This document shows, one piece after another, positions 1 through 6,767 of a stretch of 27,753 nt of DNA (position 1 is the first letter of the stretch; every line of letters begins with the position of its first letter). The notes beneath the pieces were generated by a model that worked only from the letters and a program-made list of their open reading frames with translations, did no database searches and had not been told where the DNA came from. The stretch is from the NCBI GenBank assembly GCA_963847615.1, contig CAWKAN010000034.1:1-27753 (forward strand). Reading direction: 5' to 3'. Position numbers and translations under genes: made by a program. Origin of the DNA: Palsa-883 sp963847615 (GTDB taxonomy: Bacteria > Pseudomonadota > Alphaproteobacteria > Acetobacterales > Acetobacteraceae).

Positions 1-530
1 ACGTTATGCCAGAGGTTTCGCTCTTCGAATCTCGATACTCCAGCCGCCATATCCAGCATAGCGCCATAAACGACGTTGGCATCGAGTCCTTGAGTTGAAA
101 TGAACTCCCTTAACGTTATACCCTCAATCCACTCCATAACAACGTAGAACACGTCGATGTTTGACCCGAACAAGGTTATCTGCCCTGATCCAGCATCGAA
201 TATGTCCGCAATGTTCGGGTGAGATCCCAGTGCCACGTACTTCTTTAGCTCTTCCGAGAAATCTTTCCCCTGTAGCTCATAAAGTAGCGACGGAACTATT
301 TTCAGCGCCACCGGCTTTCCGATTCGGCTTACGGCTTCGAACGTCGCCCCGTAAAAACCCCGACTGATGTATCTATCAAGCGTGTAGCCACCAATCTCAA
401 GGCCTTGCATCGCTGGTCCAACGTCGATTGGCTTTCCGCAATCAGGGCACACTGCCGCAATATCTTTCGCCTTGCCCTTTGAGCAGACGAAACAGGCGAA
501 ATCTCGGTCGGACAGGGACACGATAGGCAT
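1..530 (-). CDS. Ser/Thr protein kinase with N-terminal zinc ribbon (partial, runs off left edge)
   Basis: The start is ATG at 530 with GGAG a few bases upstream; 176 codons are present before the window edge. Residues 13-31 hold two CxxC knuckles (C13/C16 and C28/C31), a zinc ribbon. A Hanks-type kinase fold follows: a glycine loop (S56-R-G-F-Y-G61), the VALKI lysine K77, acidic residues near 93-94 that could be the alpha-C glutamate, and a hinge around M132-E-W-I-E-G. The window cuts the gene near the catalytic loop, so the HRD and DFG motifs cannot be judged; the last residues are W-H-N followed by a GTN (Val) codon. Codon use is clearly less GC-rich than in all downstream genes, which suggests horizontal transfer. 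The kinase call is by motif; substrate and role are unknown. Confidence 0.8.
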   Translation of the reverse strand, partial: MPIVSLSDRDFACFVCSKGKAKDIAAVCPDCGKPIDVGPAMQGLEIGGYTLDRYISRGFYGATFEAVSRIGKPVALKIVPSLLYELQGKDFSEELKKYVALGSHPNIADIFDAGSGQITLFGSNIDVFYVVMEWIEGITLREFISTQGLDANVVYGAMLDMAAGVSRFEERNLWHN

Positions 531-602
531 AGTCTCTCCGTGCTCCGAGTTGGCGATGGTGCGAGGAGCGCAATAGCCGAAGCTGCAGCTGGACGGTCCG
601 GA

Positions 603-631
603 ATTACATAACCGAAGGGTCAGTCCTGCAA
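603..631 (-). promoter_or_regulatory. Weak candidate sigma70-like promoter for the kinase gene
   Basis: On the minus strand a TTGCAG box (626-631) and a TGTAAT box (603-608) are 17 bp apart and would start transcription about 65 bases before the kinase ATG. The -35 match is poor; this is a guess from spacing and one good -10 box. Confidence 0.25.
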
Positions 632-699
632 CCACTGGGAGCTATACCTAACCCGTTCCGAGCCACAAAACAAGACGGGCACCGTAACCGGCACAAGCG

Positions 700-1131
700 T
701 TACTTCCCAACCAGCCCCCGCAACCCGCGCAGCGCCAGGTAATAGCCCTCGACCCCGAACCCGGCGACGATGCCGCGGCTGACCGTCGCGGTGTCGGACA
801 TCGGACCGCGGCGCACCGGGTTGGAGATGTGCACCTCGATGGTCGGGAACTTCACCTGGCCGATCGCCGCGACCAGCGCCGGATAGCCGCGCGAGAACCC
901 GGCCGGGTTGAAGATCGCGCCGTCGACGCCCGCGTCGTTCGCGGCATAGAGGCGGTTCACCACCTCGCCCTCGATGTTGGAGTGGAAGATGTCGATCTCC
1001 AGCTCCAGCTCGGTCGCATAGTTGCGGATCTGCGTATCATAGTCCGGCAACGTCATGGTGCCGAAGATTTCGGTCTGCACCTTGCCGCGCATGTTCATGC
1101 CGGCGCCGTGGATGATCAGGATTTTCGTCAT
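700..1131 (-). CDS. Type II 3-dehydroquinate dehydratase-like protein with altered active site
   Basis: A 143-residue protein of normal AroQ length. The start at 1131 is chosen over the in-frame ATG at 1152 because AAGGGAGG lies six bases upstream. The AroQ fold is recognisable: the N-terminal beta strand and glycine turn (H8-G-A-G-M-N), E21-I-F-G, F74-N-P-A-G, the strongly conserved E99-V-H-I-S-N and the C-terminal G-F-G-V-E-G-Y-Y-L-A-L-R helix. Against the classical enzyme, the catalytic Tyr is Phe23, the catalytic-loop Arg is Lys17, the Asn of GPN is Gly11 and the His of the THTS segment is Arg81, while His101 is kept. It is therefore unlikely to be the shikimate-pathway dehydratase; a paralogue with another reaction is inferred. 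It lies 28 bp after the OsmC gene on the same strand, probably one operon. Confidence 0.8.
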   Translation of the reverse strand: MTKILIIHGAGMNMRGKVQTEIFGTMTLPDYDTQIRNYATELELEIDIFHSNIEGEVVNRLYAANDAGVDGAIFNPAGFSRGYPALVAAIGQVKFPTIEVHISNPVRRGPMSDTATVSRGIVAGFGVEGYYLALRGLRGLVGK

Positions 1132-1159
1132 GCTCTGCCTCCCTTGCTGCACCCCGCCG

Positions 1160-1663
1160 CTACACCGCCGCCACGCTGAGACGCGGCGGCGATTTCAGGG
1201 TCTGATAGATCACGCAATACCGCTCGGTCGTCTCGATCAGCCGCGCCAGTTTCGCCGCGTCCGCCTCCGCATCGATCTCGAAACGGAGAGAAATCTCGGT
1301 CAGCCCCACCGGCACGGCGCGGTCGAGGCCGAGCGTGCCGCGCGCGTCCCACACGCCCTCGGCGATCACCTTGCCCGAGCGCAGCGTGATGCCCATCGCG
1401 GTCGCCACCGCGCGCAGCGTGACGCCGGCGCAGGCGACCAGCGCCTCCAGCAGCATGTCCGCCGAGCAGGCCTGCGACCCGTCGCCTCCGGTCGCCGGAT
1501 GCAGCCCGGCGGTTACGGTCCGGTGCCAGGCGGGAATGGCGCAGGCGACGTCGGACGGATCGAGTACCGCCTCCGCCCGCGCCGTCACCCGCGCTTCCCC
1601 CGGCGTGTCGCGGTAACGCTGCTTCAATGGCGCCTGCAACGCACGAAGTTCGGCGGCGTCCAT
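1160..1663 (-). CDS. OsmC family protein
   Basis: A 167-residue protein. The start at 1663 has AGGAGG about nine bases upstream and is preferred to the longer in-frame ATG at 1696. It has the OsmC/Ohr layout: an N-terminal beta region, then a helix with Cys78 in E-A-L-V-A-C-A-G, and a second Cys150 in E-R-Y-C-V-I-Y-Q-T-L near the C-terminus. Two cysteines in these places are typical of the thiol peroxidase family that reduces organic or inorganic peroxides, acting in the cytoplasm. Cys66 (S-Q-A-C-S) is extra. The gene sits between a VWA-domain gene and the AroQ-like gene on the same strand. Whether it is a true hydroperoxide reductase or a general OsmC-like protein cannot be told from the sequence. 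Confidence 0.85.
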   Translation of the reverse strand: MDAAELRALQAPLKQRYRDTPGEARVTARAEAVLDPSDVACAIPAWHRTVTAGLHPATGGDGSQACSADMLLEALVACAGVTLRAVATAMGITLRSGKVIAEGVWDARGTLGLDRAVPVGLTEISLRFEIDAEADAAKLARLIETTERYCVIYQTLKSPPRLSVAAV

Positions 1664-1735
1664 GGCTGATCCCCTCCTGCCGGTCAGGTTGTGCACTGCT
1701 GTTCGTGTCGCTGTACGGGCGGAGACGGCCCGTGG

Positions 1736-2524
1736 TCAATGCGCCGGCCCGGCAGCGGGGTCAGTCGTCGCGGCCCCGAGATGGCGCAGCAGCAATGCAG
1801 CGGCCGGCAGGTCGGCCCGCCTGCGTTCCAACAGCTCGGTGCCGCCGACCGCATAGACGGCAACCGCGCCGAGCAGGTCGCGCAGCCGATCCGGGGCCGT
1901 GGCGTCGAACGCCAGCACGCAGCCGCCGGTGCGCCGGGCAAGGTCCTGGAACAGCTCCGCATCGCGGCGGGCCAGCCAGTCCGCGGTGTCGTGCAGCACG
2001 ATCAAACGGATGCCGCGCGCGCCCAGCGCATCGGCCAGCTTGCGGCCGGAGGCGGGGGATTCCTCGTACACGTCGCCGATATAGACGACCACGCGAACCC
2101 CGGTTTCGGCCAGGGCACGCGACAGGATGGGCAGCAGCCGCGTGGCGCCGGCCCGGCAGGCGATGGCGGCGGCGCGATCGCGCAGGGTCGCGGGGTTGGC
2201 GGTAAACTCGGTGAACGTGTGCAGGCGCGAGCCGCCATGCACGGCCAGCGCCACGTCAAGCGCGCCGGGCAAGGCAGCGAACAGCGCATCGGTAACCGTG
2301 CGCGCGGTGTCCCAGGCCGGCTCGCGCGAGGCGGTGGCGTCAAAGCCGAAGATGAGACGGGGCCGGTCCGGCGTGGTGCTTTCGGTCGCCGGCGACGCGG
2401 GCGACAGCCGCGCGGGGAGCGATGTGGCCAACGCGCGCAGCCGGGCCAGCAGCGAGGCCGGCGCAGCGGCCTGGGCCTCGGGCGCATGGTCTGGTAGCAG
2501 AACGAAATTCGGCTTGTCCGGCAT
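1736..2524 (-). CDS. VWA-domain protein
   Basis: A 262-residue protein starting M-P-D-K-P-N; the open frame continues upstream to 2761, but that part is low-complexity and looks non-coding. After about 50 residues rich in Ala and Pro comes a beta strand ending F-G-F-D62-A-T64-A-S66, a D-x-T-x-S variant of the MIDAS metal-binding motif of von Willebrand factor A domains. Later strands (V-V-V-Y-I-G-D-V-Y and L-I-V-L-H-D-T-A-D-W) alternate with helices as in a VWA/Rossmann fold. No signal peptide or membrane segment is visible. The ribosome binding site is weak (GGGGG). It lies 72 bp before the OsmC gene and may be the first gene of that small minus-strand group. The function is unknown. Confidence 0.7.
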   Translation of the reverse strand: MPDKPNFVLLPDHAPEAQAAAPASLLARLRALATSLPARLSPASPATESTTPDRPRLIFGFDATASREPAWDTARTVTDALFAALPGALDVALAVHGGSRLHTFTEFTANPATLRDRAAAIACRAGATRLLPILSRALAETGVRVVVYIGDVYEESPASGRKLADALGARGIRLIVLHDTADWLARRDAELFQDLARRTGGCVLAFDATAPDRLRDLLGAVAVYAVGGTELLERRRADLPAAALLLRHLGAATTDPAAGPAH

Positions 2525-2538
2525 GCGACAGCCCCCGT

Positions 2539-2571
2539 CACGGACACCACACGGACACCACACGGGCACCA
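2539..2571. repeat. Three tandem 11-bp units upstream of the VWA gene
   Basis: CACGGACACCA occurs at 2539-2549 and 2550-2560, and with one change (CACGGGCACCA) at 2561-2571. The array lies 15-47 bases before the VWA start codon, where a promoter or operator would sit. No function can be assigned. Confidence 0.6.
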
Positions 2572-2807
2572 CGACCCGCGCCAGCACGCCCCCGGCCCCC
2601 CCCGGTGTCCTGGCCGCGAAGTGCGCCGCCCCTCGCGGCTGACTTTGGGGATTGGCGGGACGCCGAAAGCCGCACCCGGTGTCCCGAGTTCCGCCGCCTG
2701 ATCGTGCCAACGAACGCCCGATCGTGCCAGCGAGCTTCGGGGTCGGGACAATAGCCCGCATTTCTCCTGCGCTGTCCAGCGAGCGCGCTGCCCGCCAGTG
2801 ATGCTTG

Positions 2808-2956
2808 TTTTGGCCGGGCAGCCTCGCTCCGTCATGGCCAGGCTTGCCCCCGCCTTCGCCGAGGCGGGCACCGGCCGGCCGCGCACCACCGGCGGTGCGT
2901 GGCTGGCCGGGTCAGGTCCGGCCATGACGGAGCGAGGCTGCCCGGATCGGCCAAAA
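2808..2956. repeat. Inverted-repeat (MITE/REP-like) intergenic element
   Basis: The left arm at 2808-2839 (starting TTTTGGCCGGGCAGCC) is the reverse complement of the right arm at 2920-2956, apart from a five-base insertion in the right arm. About 80 bp lie between and include smaller GC-rich hairpins. There is no coding content. It resembles a small non-autonomous mobile or REP-type palindrome. Confidence 0.75.
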
Positions 2957-3217
2957 TGCGAAGTGCTGGCCGCCGGGCCAGCGCGATGGCCGTGCGGCAT
3001 CCTCGCCCGGCCGCGGCGTCCGCCCCGGCAGCGCCGCCGTCCGCGTCCGCTCGCCCGGCGTGCCATCCTGCCGGAGTGCCCGCTCCGTCGCCAGGAGCCG
3101 CTGCCGGCCCCGTTCCACCCGGCCGATCGGAAGGCGATTGCGAGACCCCGGCAAGATGACCAATACTCCTCCCCGGAAAGCCGACCCAACGGGAAACGCC
3201 GGACAAGGACTTCAGCG

Positions 3218-3643
3218 ATGCAATGGGCTTTTCTCGTCCTCGCCCTGCTGGCCGCGCTGGTCGAGTTGCATACCGGCACCTTCTACCTTGCCGGCGTCGC
3301 CACCGCCGCCCTGCTCACCACCCTGGTCGGCTTCTGGGTTCGCGGCGATCTGCTGATTTTGGTGTTTCTGCTGCTGTGCGCGGTGCTGACCGCCGGCGTC
3401 ACGCTGGCGCGACGGCGCTGGGCGCACGGCAAGGCGCTGGCAGATTTCGACATCGGCCAGAGCGTGTCGATCAGCAGCGTCTCGCCGCACGGACCCCGCC
3501 TGATCGTCAATTACCGCGGCACCAACTGGGAGGCCGTGATGGACGACGGCGCCGTCCTCGCGCCCGGCGATACCGCCATCATCAAGCGCAAGACCGACAA
3601 GCTGCTGCATCTCGCCTTGCCGCCGAAAACGGCGCAGACATAG
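3218..3643 (+). CDS. NfeD family membrane protein (short form)
   Basis: A 141-residue protein. The start at 3218 (M-Q-W-A-F) has AAGGA eight bases upstream; the open frame continues upstream through a palindromic repeat and is not coding there. Hydrophobic segments lie at about 3-18, 20-38 and 44-65, followed by a soluble region (80-130) with the G-Q-S-V ... I-V-N-Y-R-G-T-N-W-E-A pattern of the NfeD OB-fold. NfeD proteins pair with SPFH/stomatin proteins in membrane quality control, and such a gene follows 144 bp downstream, so an NfeD-SPFH complex in the inner membrane is likely. The serine-protease domain of long NfeD forms is absent. Confidence 0.88.
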   Translation: MQWAFLVLALLAALVELHTGTFYLAGVATAALLTTLVGFWVRGDLLILVFLLLCAVLTAGVTLARRRWAHGKALADFDIGQSVSISSVSPHGPRLIVNYRGTNWEAVMDDGAVLAPGDTAIIKRKTDKLLHLALPPKTAQT

Positions 3644-3787
3644 GACATCTGCCGATACCGTGCCATGAGTCGTTGATATCCCCGCGGTTCGCACGCTCAA
3701 TCGCCTCTGACGGCGCGCAAGCCAACTGCACGATCGCCGCAGACCTGGCGAGATGAAGCAATCGTCATTTTTCTGAGGAGACACGTC

Positions 3788-4762
3788 GTGCCAATCGCGT
3801 TCCTCGACTCGCTCATACCGTTCGTTCTGCTGCTGTTGTTCGGGTTTGCCATCCTGCGCTCGGCGCTGCGCATCGTGCCGCAGCAGCAATCATGGATTGT
3901 CGAACGCCTCGGCCGTTTCCATCGCGCGCTGGCGCCGGGGTTGAACATCCTGGTTCCCTTCATGGATCGCGTCGCCTACCGCTTCGATCTGCGCGAGGTA
4001 CCCTCGGAAGTGCCGCCGCAGGTCTGCATCTCGCTCGACAACACCACCCTCACCGTCGATGGCTTCCTCTATCTGCAGATCACCGATGCGGTGAAGGCCG
4101 CCTATGGGTCGAGCAGTCCAATGCTCGCCGCGATGCAGTTGGCGCAGACCTCCATGCGCTCGGAAATCGGCAAGCTGCATCTCGACCAGGCGCTGTCCTC
4201 GCGGCAGTTGCTGAACGCCGCCGTCGCCGCGGCGGTGGAGGAGGCCGCGATCAACTGGGGGATCAAGGTGCTGCGCTACGAGATCAAGGACATTACGCCG
4301 CCGCAGGAAATCCTCCACGCCATGGAGCTGCAGATCACCGCGGAGCGCGAAAAGCGCGCGCTGATCTTCAGGTCGGAGGGCCAGCGCCAGCAGCAGATCA
4401 ACACCTCTGAGGGCCAGCGCCAGCAGGAGATCAACATCGCCGATGGACGCAAGCAAGCCGAGGTCCTGCGCGCCGAGGGTGAAGCCAGGGCCATTGCGCT
4501 GGTCGCCTCGGCCACCGCCGATGCCATCCGCGCCATTGCCACGGCCGCGGTCGTCGACGGGGGCATCGAGGCGCTGCAGATGCAGCTCGCCAAGAGCTTC
4601 ATCGATCAATGGGGCAATCTCGCCAAGCAGAGCACGACCATGATCATCCCAGCGGAGCTCGGCAATATCGGCGCACTGGTGGGCACCGCGCTGCAAATCG
4701 TCAAGGGAAACTCGATCCCACCGTCCCACCCCGGCGCGTCCTCGGTGCCGGCGGTCGGCTGA
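3788..4762 (+). CDS. SPFH/Band 7 (stomatin-like, QmcA-type) membrane protein
   Basis: A 324-residue protein starting at GTG 3788, with GAGGAG seven bases upstream. One N-terminal membrane segment (about 8-28) is followed by the SPFH/Band 7 domain (about 30-190; I-V-P-Q-Q-Q-S-W-I-V-E-R-L-G-R-F and P-G-L-N-I-L-V-P are characteristic). A charged coiled-coil region rich in E-G-Q-R-Q-Q and A-E-G-E-A (about 185-240) comes next, then a C-terminal hydrophobic oligomerisation part. Residues 196-217 contain a duplicated 11-residue unit (S-E-G-Q-R-Q-Q). Such proteins form ring-like oligomers in the inner membrane with NfeD and affect membrane protein turnover. The NfeD gene is directly upstream and a SelW-like selenoprotein gene directly downstream. 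Confidence 0.92.
   Translation: MPIAFLDSLIPFVLLLLFGFAILRSALRIVPQQQSWIVERLGRFHRALAPGLNILVPFMDRVAYRFDLREVPSEVPPQVCISLDNTTLTVDGFLYLQITDAVKAAYGSSSPMLAAMQLAQTSMRSEIGKLHLDQALSSRQLLNAAVAAAVEEAAINWGIKVLRYEIKDITPPQEILHAMELQITAEREKRALIFRSEGQRQQQINTSEGQRQQEINIADGRKQAEVLRAEGEARAIALVASATADAIRAIATAAVVDGGIEALQMQLAKSFIDQWGNLAKQSTTMIIPAELGNIGALVGTALQIVKGNSIPPSHPGASSVPAVG
4373..4438 (+). repeat. Tandem 33-bp duplication inside the SPFH gene
   Basis: Two adjacent in-frame 33-bp units (4373-4405 and 4406-4438) encode S-E-G-Q-R-Q-Q-Q-I-N-T and S-E-G-Q-R-Q-Q-E-I-N-I. They lengthen the coiled coil by 11 residues, three heptad-like turns. The reading frame is kept. Confidence 0.8.
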
Positions 4763-4799
4763 CAGCGGCCAGGTGGAATCGCCCGGCGCTTGCCGGCGC

Positions 4800-4825
4800 G
4801 GCGGGCGGGTGCAACCCTGCCCGCC
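4800..4825 (+). terminator. Hairpin between the SPFH gene and the selenoprotein gene
   Basis: GGCGGGC (4800-4806) pairs with GCCCGCC (4819-4825), and GGG (4807-4809) with CCC (4815-4817), around a short TGCAA loop. No T-run follows. It could be a weak terminator or a processing or attenuation hairpin just before the ribosome binding site of the next gene. Confidence 0.4.
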
Positions 4826-4849
4826 AGCCACCCCAAGGAGCGCAAACCA

Positions 4850-5068
4850 ATGCAGGTCGAGATCGAATATTGCAGCATGTGAGGCTATGAACCGCGCGCC
4901 AAACGGGCGCGGGACATGATCCTGCGACACACCCCAACCGCCGACGTGCAGTTGCGCAAATCCGGCGGCGGGGTGTTCGAGATCACGGCGAACGGCACGT
5001 TGCGCTATTCCAAGAAAGCAACCGGCCGGTTCCCGACGGACGAGGAAGTGCTCGCCACCCTCGGCTGA
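4850..5068 (+). CDS. SelW/Rdx-like selenoprotein (CxxU; in-frame TGA at codon 11)
   Basis: A 72-residue product if TGA 4880-4882 is read as selenocysteine. The start is ATG 4850, with AAGGAG nine bases upstream. It begins M-Q-V-E-I-E-Y-C8-S-M-U11-G-Y, the C-x-x-C/U redox motif in its usual place after the first beta strand of the SelT/SelW/SelH (Rdx) thioredoxin-like family. The rest matches too: a helix with R-A-K-R-A-R, then G-G-G-V-F-E-I-T-A-N-G (38-49), S-K-K-A-T-G-R-F-P (54-62) and a final E-E-V-L-A-T-L helix. The TGA falls exactly on the second redox cysteine and 61 further codons stay open and conserved, which argues against a random nonsense mutation. A hairpin starts nine bases after the TGA. 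Being a selenoprotein is an inference; selA, selB, selC and selD must exist elsewhere in the genome. The role is probably a small cytoplasmic thiol-redox protein. Confidence 0.8.
4883..4912 (+). promoter_or_regulatory. Candidate bacterial SECIS hairpin
   Basis: Starting nine bases after the in-frame TGA, CCGCGC (4892-4897) pairs with GCGCGG (4907-4912). G4898 is bulged, CC/GG pairs continue the stem, and AAAC (4901-4904) is the loop; alternatively all nine bases 4898-4906 form a loop beginning with G. The stem lies inside the coding sequence and the distance to the TGA is in the range of known bacterial SECIS elements, which have a short stem with a bulge and a G at or near the loop. A GC-rich background gives hairpins easily, so this is support rather than proof. 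Confidence 0.55.
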
Positions 5069-5114
5069 CGTCCCGCCGCAACAGCGCCGCGACGCCTGCC
5101 GCGTGACGGCGGCC

Positions 5115-5375
5115 ATCGTAGCAAGCAAGGCCGGGGCTCTGCCCCGGACCCCGCCAAGGGGCGCTGCCCCTTGGATCCCTGCCAAGGGCAGAGCCCTTGG
5201 AACCCTTCACTGGGAGTGGGTGATGGGGCGGGGGCGTGCGGCCAAGGCGCCGCTGCCGGCCGGCGCGCCGGACGGCAGCGGCGCCTTGGCCGCACGCCCC
5301 CGCCCCATCACCCACTCCCACGGATGGAGTCCAGAGGCTCCGCCTCTGGTGGGGGGTCCAGGGGGGCGTTGCCCC
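5115..5375. repeat. Palindromic repeat element, copy 1 (left arm, core, part of right arm)
   Basis: The core 5211-5320 is a nearly perfect 110-bp palindrome centred at 5265/5266: 48 bp on each side match exactly and only one pair fails near the centre. To its left are nested small hairpins (GGGGCTCTGCCCC, CCAAGGGGCGCTGCCCCTTGG split by its own symmetry, CCAAGGGCAGAGCCCTTGG). To its right lies GAGTCCAGAGGCTCCGCCTC and following. The right end of the element is cut by the insertion sequence and continues at 6768. It shares outer parts with copies at 11.3 and 17.0 kb but has its own core. Confidence 0.85.
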
Positions 5376-5382
5376 ATACGCA

Positions 5383-5583
5383 TCAGGATAAGGCCGAGAC
5401 CGGGTAAATTATCTGCCTTCGTCGTTGTCGGCTGGGATCGGCGAGGAGTTTGTGCCAACGGGCGTCAGCGGCCAGCACGGTGTGCAGGTTGCCCGGCCCG
5501 TGTATGGCGATGCGCAACGCTTCGACGGTAATCTTACAGAGCCGCCACAAGGATGGTGCGCGCCCGTGGTCAGCAAGGTCCTG
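5383..5583 (-). pseudogene. Frameshifted C-terminal tail of the IS4 transposase
   Basis: Reading from CAG at 5583 in the +1 frame gives 66 residues: Q-D-L-A-D-H-G-R-A-P-S-L-W-R-L, then K-I-T-V-E-A-L-R-I-A-I-H-G and R-W-H-K-L-L-A-D-P-S-R-Q-R-R-R-Q, ending at a TGA inside the left terminal inverted repeat (5383-5385). This is what a full-length IS4 transposase should carry after the last catalytic helix. The shift lies next to the TTTCCCC run (minus strand, about 5585-5593). Confidence 0.7.
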
Positions 5584-6700
5584 AGGGGAAAGATTCCAGG
5601 AGTTCCTGGTTCATGTCGTCGCTCAGCAAGGCCATGATCAGGTGAGCATACAGCCAACTCAGGCTGCCGCGCTCGGTGCGGGTCGGTAATCGGTCGATAT
5701 GGATCAAGGATTTCAGCCGCTTAAACGCCAACTCGATTTGCCATCTCAACCGATAGACGGCGCAGATCTCGCTCGCCGGGATCTCGGCCGGCAACGAGGT
5801 GACCAGCACCATGAAGCCGGCCGCGACCAGGCTGCGCGGGTCGAGCCTCTGCTGATCGCGGCTGGCCCTGCGTTTCAGCTTCTGGCGGTTGGCCTCGGCC
5901 TTGTCGGCGGGCAGCGCCAGGGCGATCAGGCGCAGCGCCAGCGGCGCGGTTTGCTGCGCGGAATCGCCCACCAGCTGCACCGCCCACTCGTGCGCCCGGG
6001 TTTCCCCCGGCAGCCCGGCGAGCGTCTCGATCAGGTTGAACGGTCCCCCCTTGGCATCGCGCAGCACCAGCGCATGCCAGCCAACCCGCACGATGAAGTC
6101 GCGGCTTTGCGGGCCAAACGCATCGAGGCACGCGCGCAGTTCGCGCGCTCTGGCATAGCCGCGATCGGCGATCGCCACCTCGCCGGGCGTCGGCGCACAG
6201 CGCAGCAGCGATTCCGCGCCTCGCCCGTCGCTGACCTCCAGATGATGGAAACCGCCACGGCCAAGATCGTAGACCGCATGGACCCGCCAGTCGGTCCCTT
6301 TGCTGCCCGGACGGCTGACCGTGCTGCCATCGATCAGGTGCAGGCAACGCCCCGCCCACAGCACCGGTGGGCCGGTCCTGGCCGCCAGCAAACGTTGCGT
6401 CATGGCGCTGAGGAAGGCCACCGATCGGTGCAGCCGCTCGTTCAGCGACTGCCCGGTCAACTCGGCCAGGCCGATCTGATGCGCCCAACTGGCGGTCTCT
6501 TGCAGGCTTTTGCCGCCCGGGCCGTGCGCCAGGCATAGCAGGGCCAGCGTCTCGCCATCGCCGATGCCGTCGCCGCGGCGGCGCTTGATGGCACCCGTCG
6601 CGCGGGCCAGGGCGTCAACGTCCAGATCGGCGGGAAGACGGGCCGCAATCGCTGGCCAGCCGCCCTCGGTGGGGGATGCTTGCGTGTGCATCTCCGCCAT
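5570..6700 (-). CDS. IS4 family transposase (C-terminus frameshifted)
   Basis: A 376-residue DDE transposase reading frame that catalyses cut-and-paste transposition of the element. The acidic residues are visible: H-L-I-D-G-S-T (first Asp), I-A-D-R-G-Y (second Asp) and Y-R-L-R-W-Q-I-E-L-A-F-K-R-L-K (the Y-R-E-K signature with the Glu). The N-terminal part has the Q-E-T-A ... L-N-E-R-L helices. In this frame the protein ends E-S-F-P-S-G-P-C, an unlikely end; a one-base shift joins it to a 66-residue tail that resembles a normal IS4 C-terminus. The catalytic triad is complete, but the copy is probably inactive unless the shift is a sequencing error or is bypassed. Start: ATG 6700, weak ribosome site; ATG 6691 is an alternative. 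Confidence 0.85.
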   Translation of the reverse strand: MAEMHTQASPTEGGWPAIAARLPADLDVDALARATGAIKRRRGDGIGDGETLALLCLAHGPGGKSLQETASWAHQIGLAELTGQSLNERLHRSVAFLSAMTQRLLAARTGPPVLWAGRCLHLIDGSTVSRPGSKGTDWRVHAVYDLGRGGFHHLEVSDGRGAESLLRCAPTPGEVAIADRGYARARELRACLDAFGPQSRDFIVRVGWHALVLRDAKGGPFNLIETLAGLPGETRAHEWAVQLVGDSAQQTAPLALRLIALALPADKAEANRQKLKRRASRDQQRLDPRSLVAAGFMVLVTSLPAEIPASEICAVYRLRWQIELAFKRLKSLIHIDRLPTRTERGSLSWLYAHLIMALLSDDMNQELLESFPSGPC

Positions 6701-6767
6701 GAATCGGACCTACAACGCGTCGTACGAAGGATTTTCTTCTCCCGCAGGAGATTATCCTGATGCGTAT

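Larger units (their letters stand above)
2525..3217. other. Non-coding interval between divergent VWA and NfeD genes
   Basis: This 0.7-kb divergent interval carries the 11-bp tandem repeat near its left end and a palindromic element at 2808-2956. The long open frames through it on both strands look like GC-rich shadows: they have no ribosome binding sites and low-complexity translations. No other gene is supported. Confidence 0.6.

Noticed and set aside
2798..3217. N-terminal extension of the NfeD protein
   Set aside because: The extension is encoded by a palindromic repeat and low-complexity DNA; the downstream ATG has a good ribosome site and gives the usual family length.
4850..5068. Simple nonsense-mutated pseudogene instead of a selenoprotein
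   Set aside because: The TGA hits precisely the redox Cys position, no other lesion is present, and a hairpin is placed as expected; kept as the alternative to be excluded by looking for sel genes.
3890..5185. Minus-strand frame opposite the SPFH gene and selenoprotein
   Set aside because: Shadow frame without motifs; the plus-strand genes have domains and ribosome sites.
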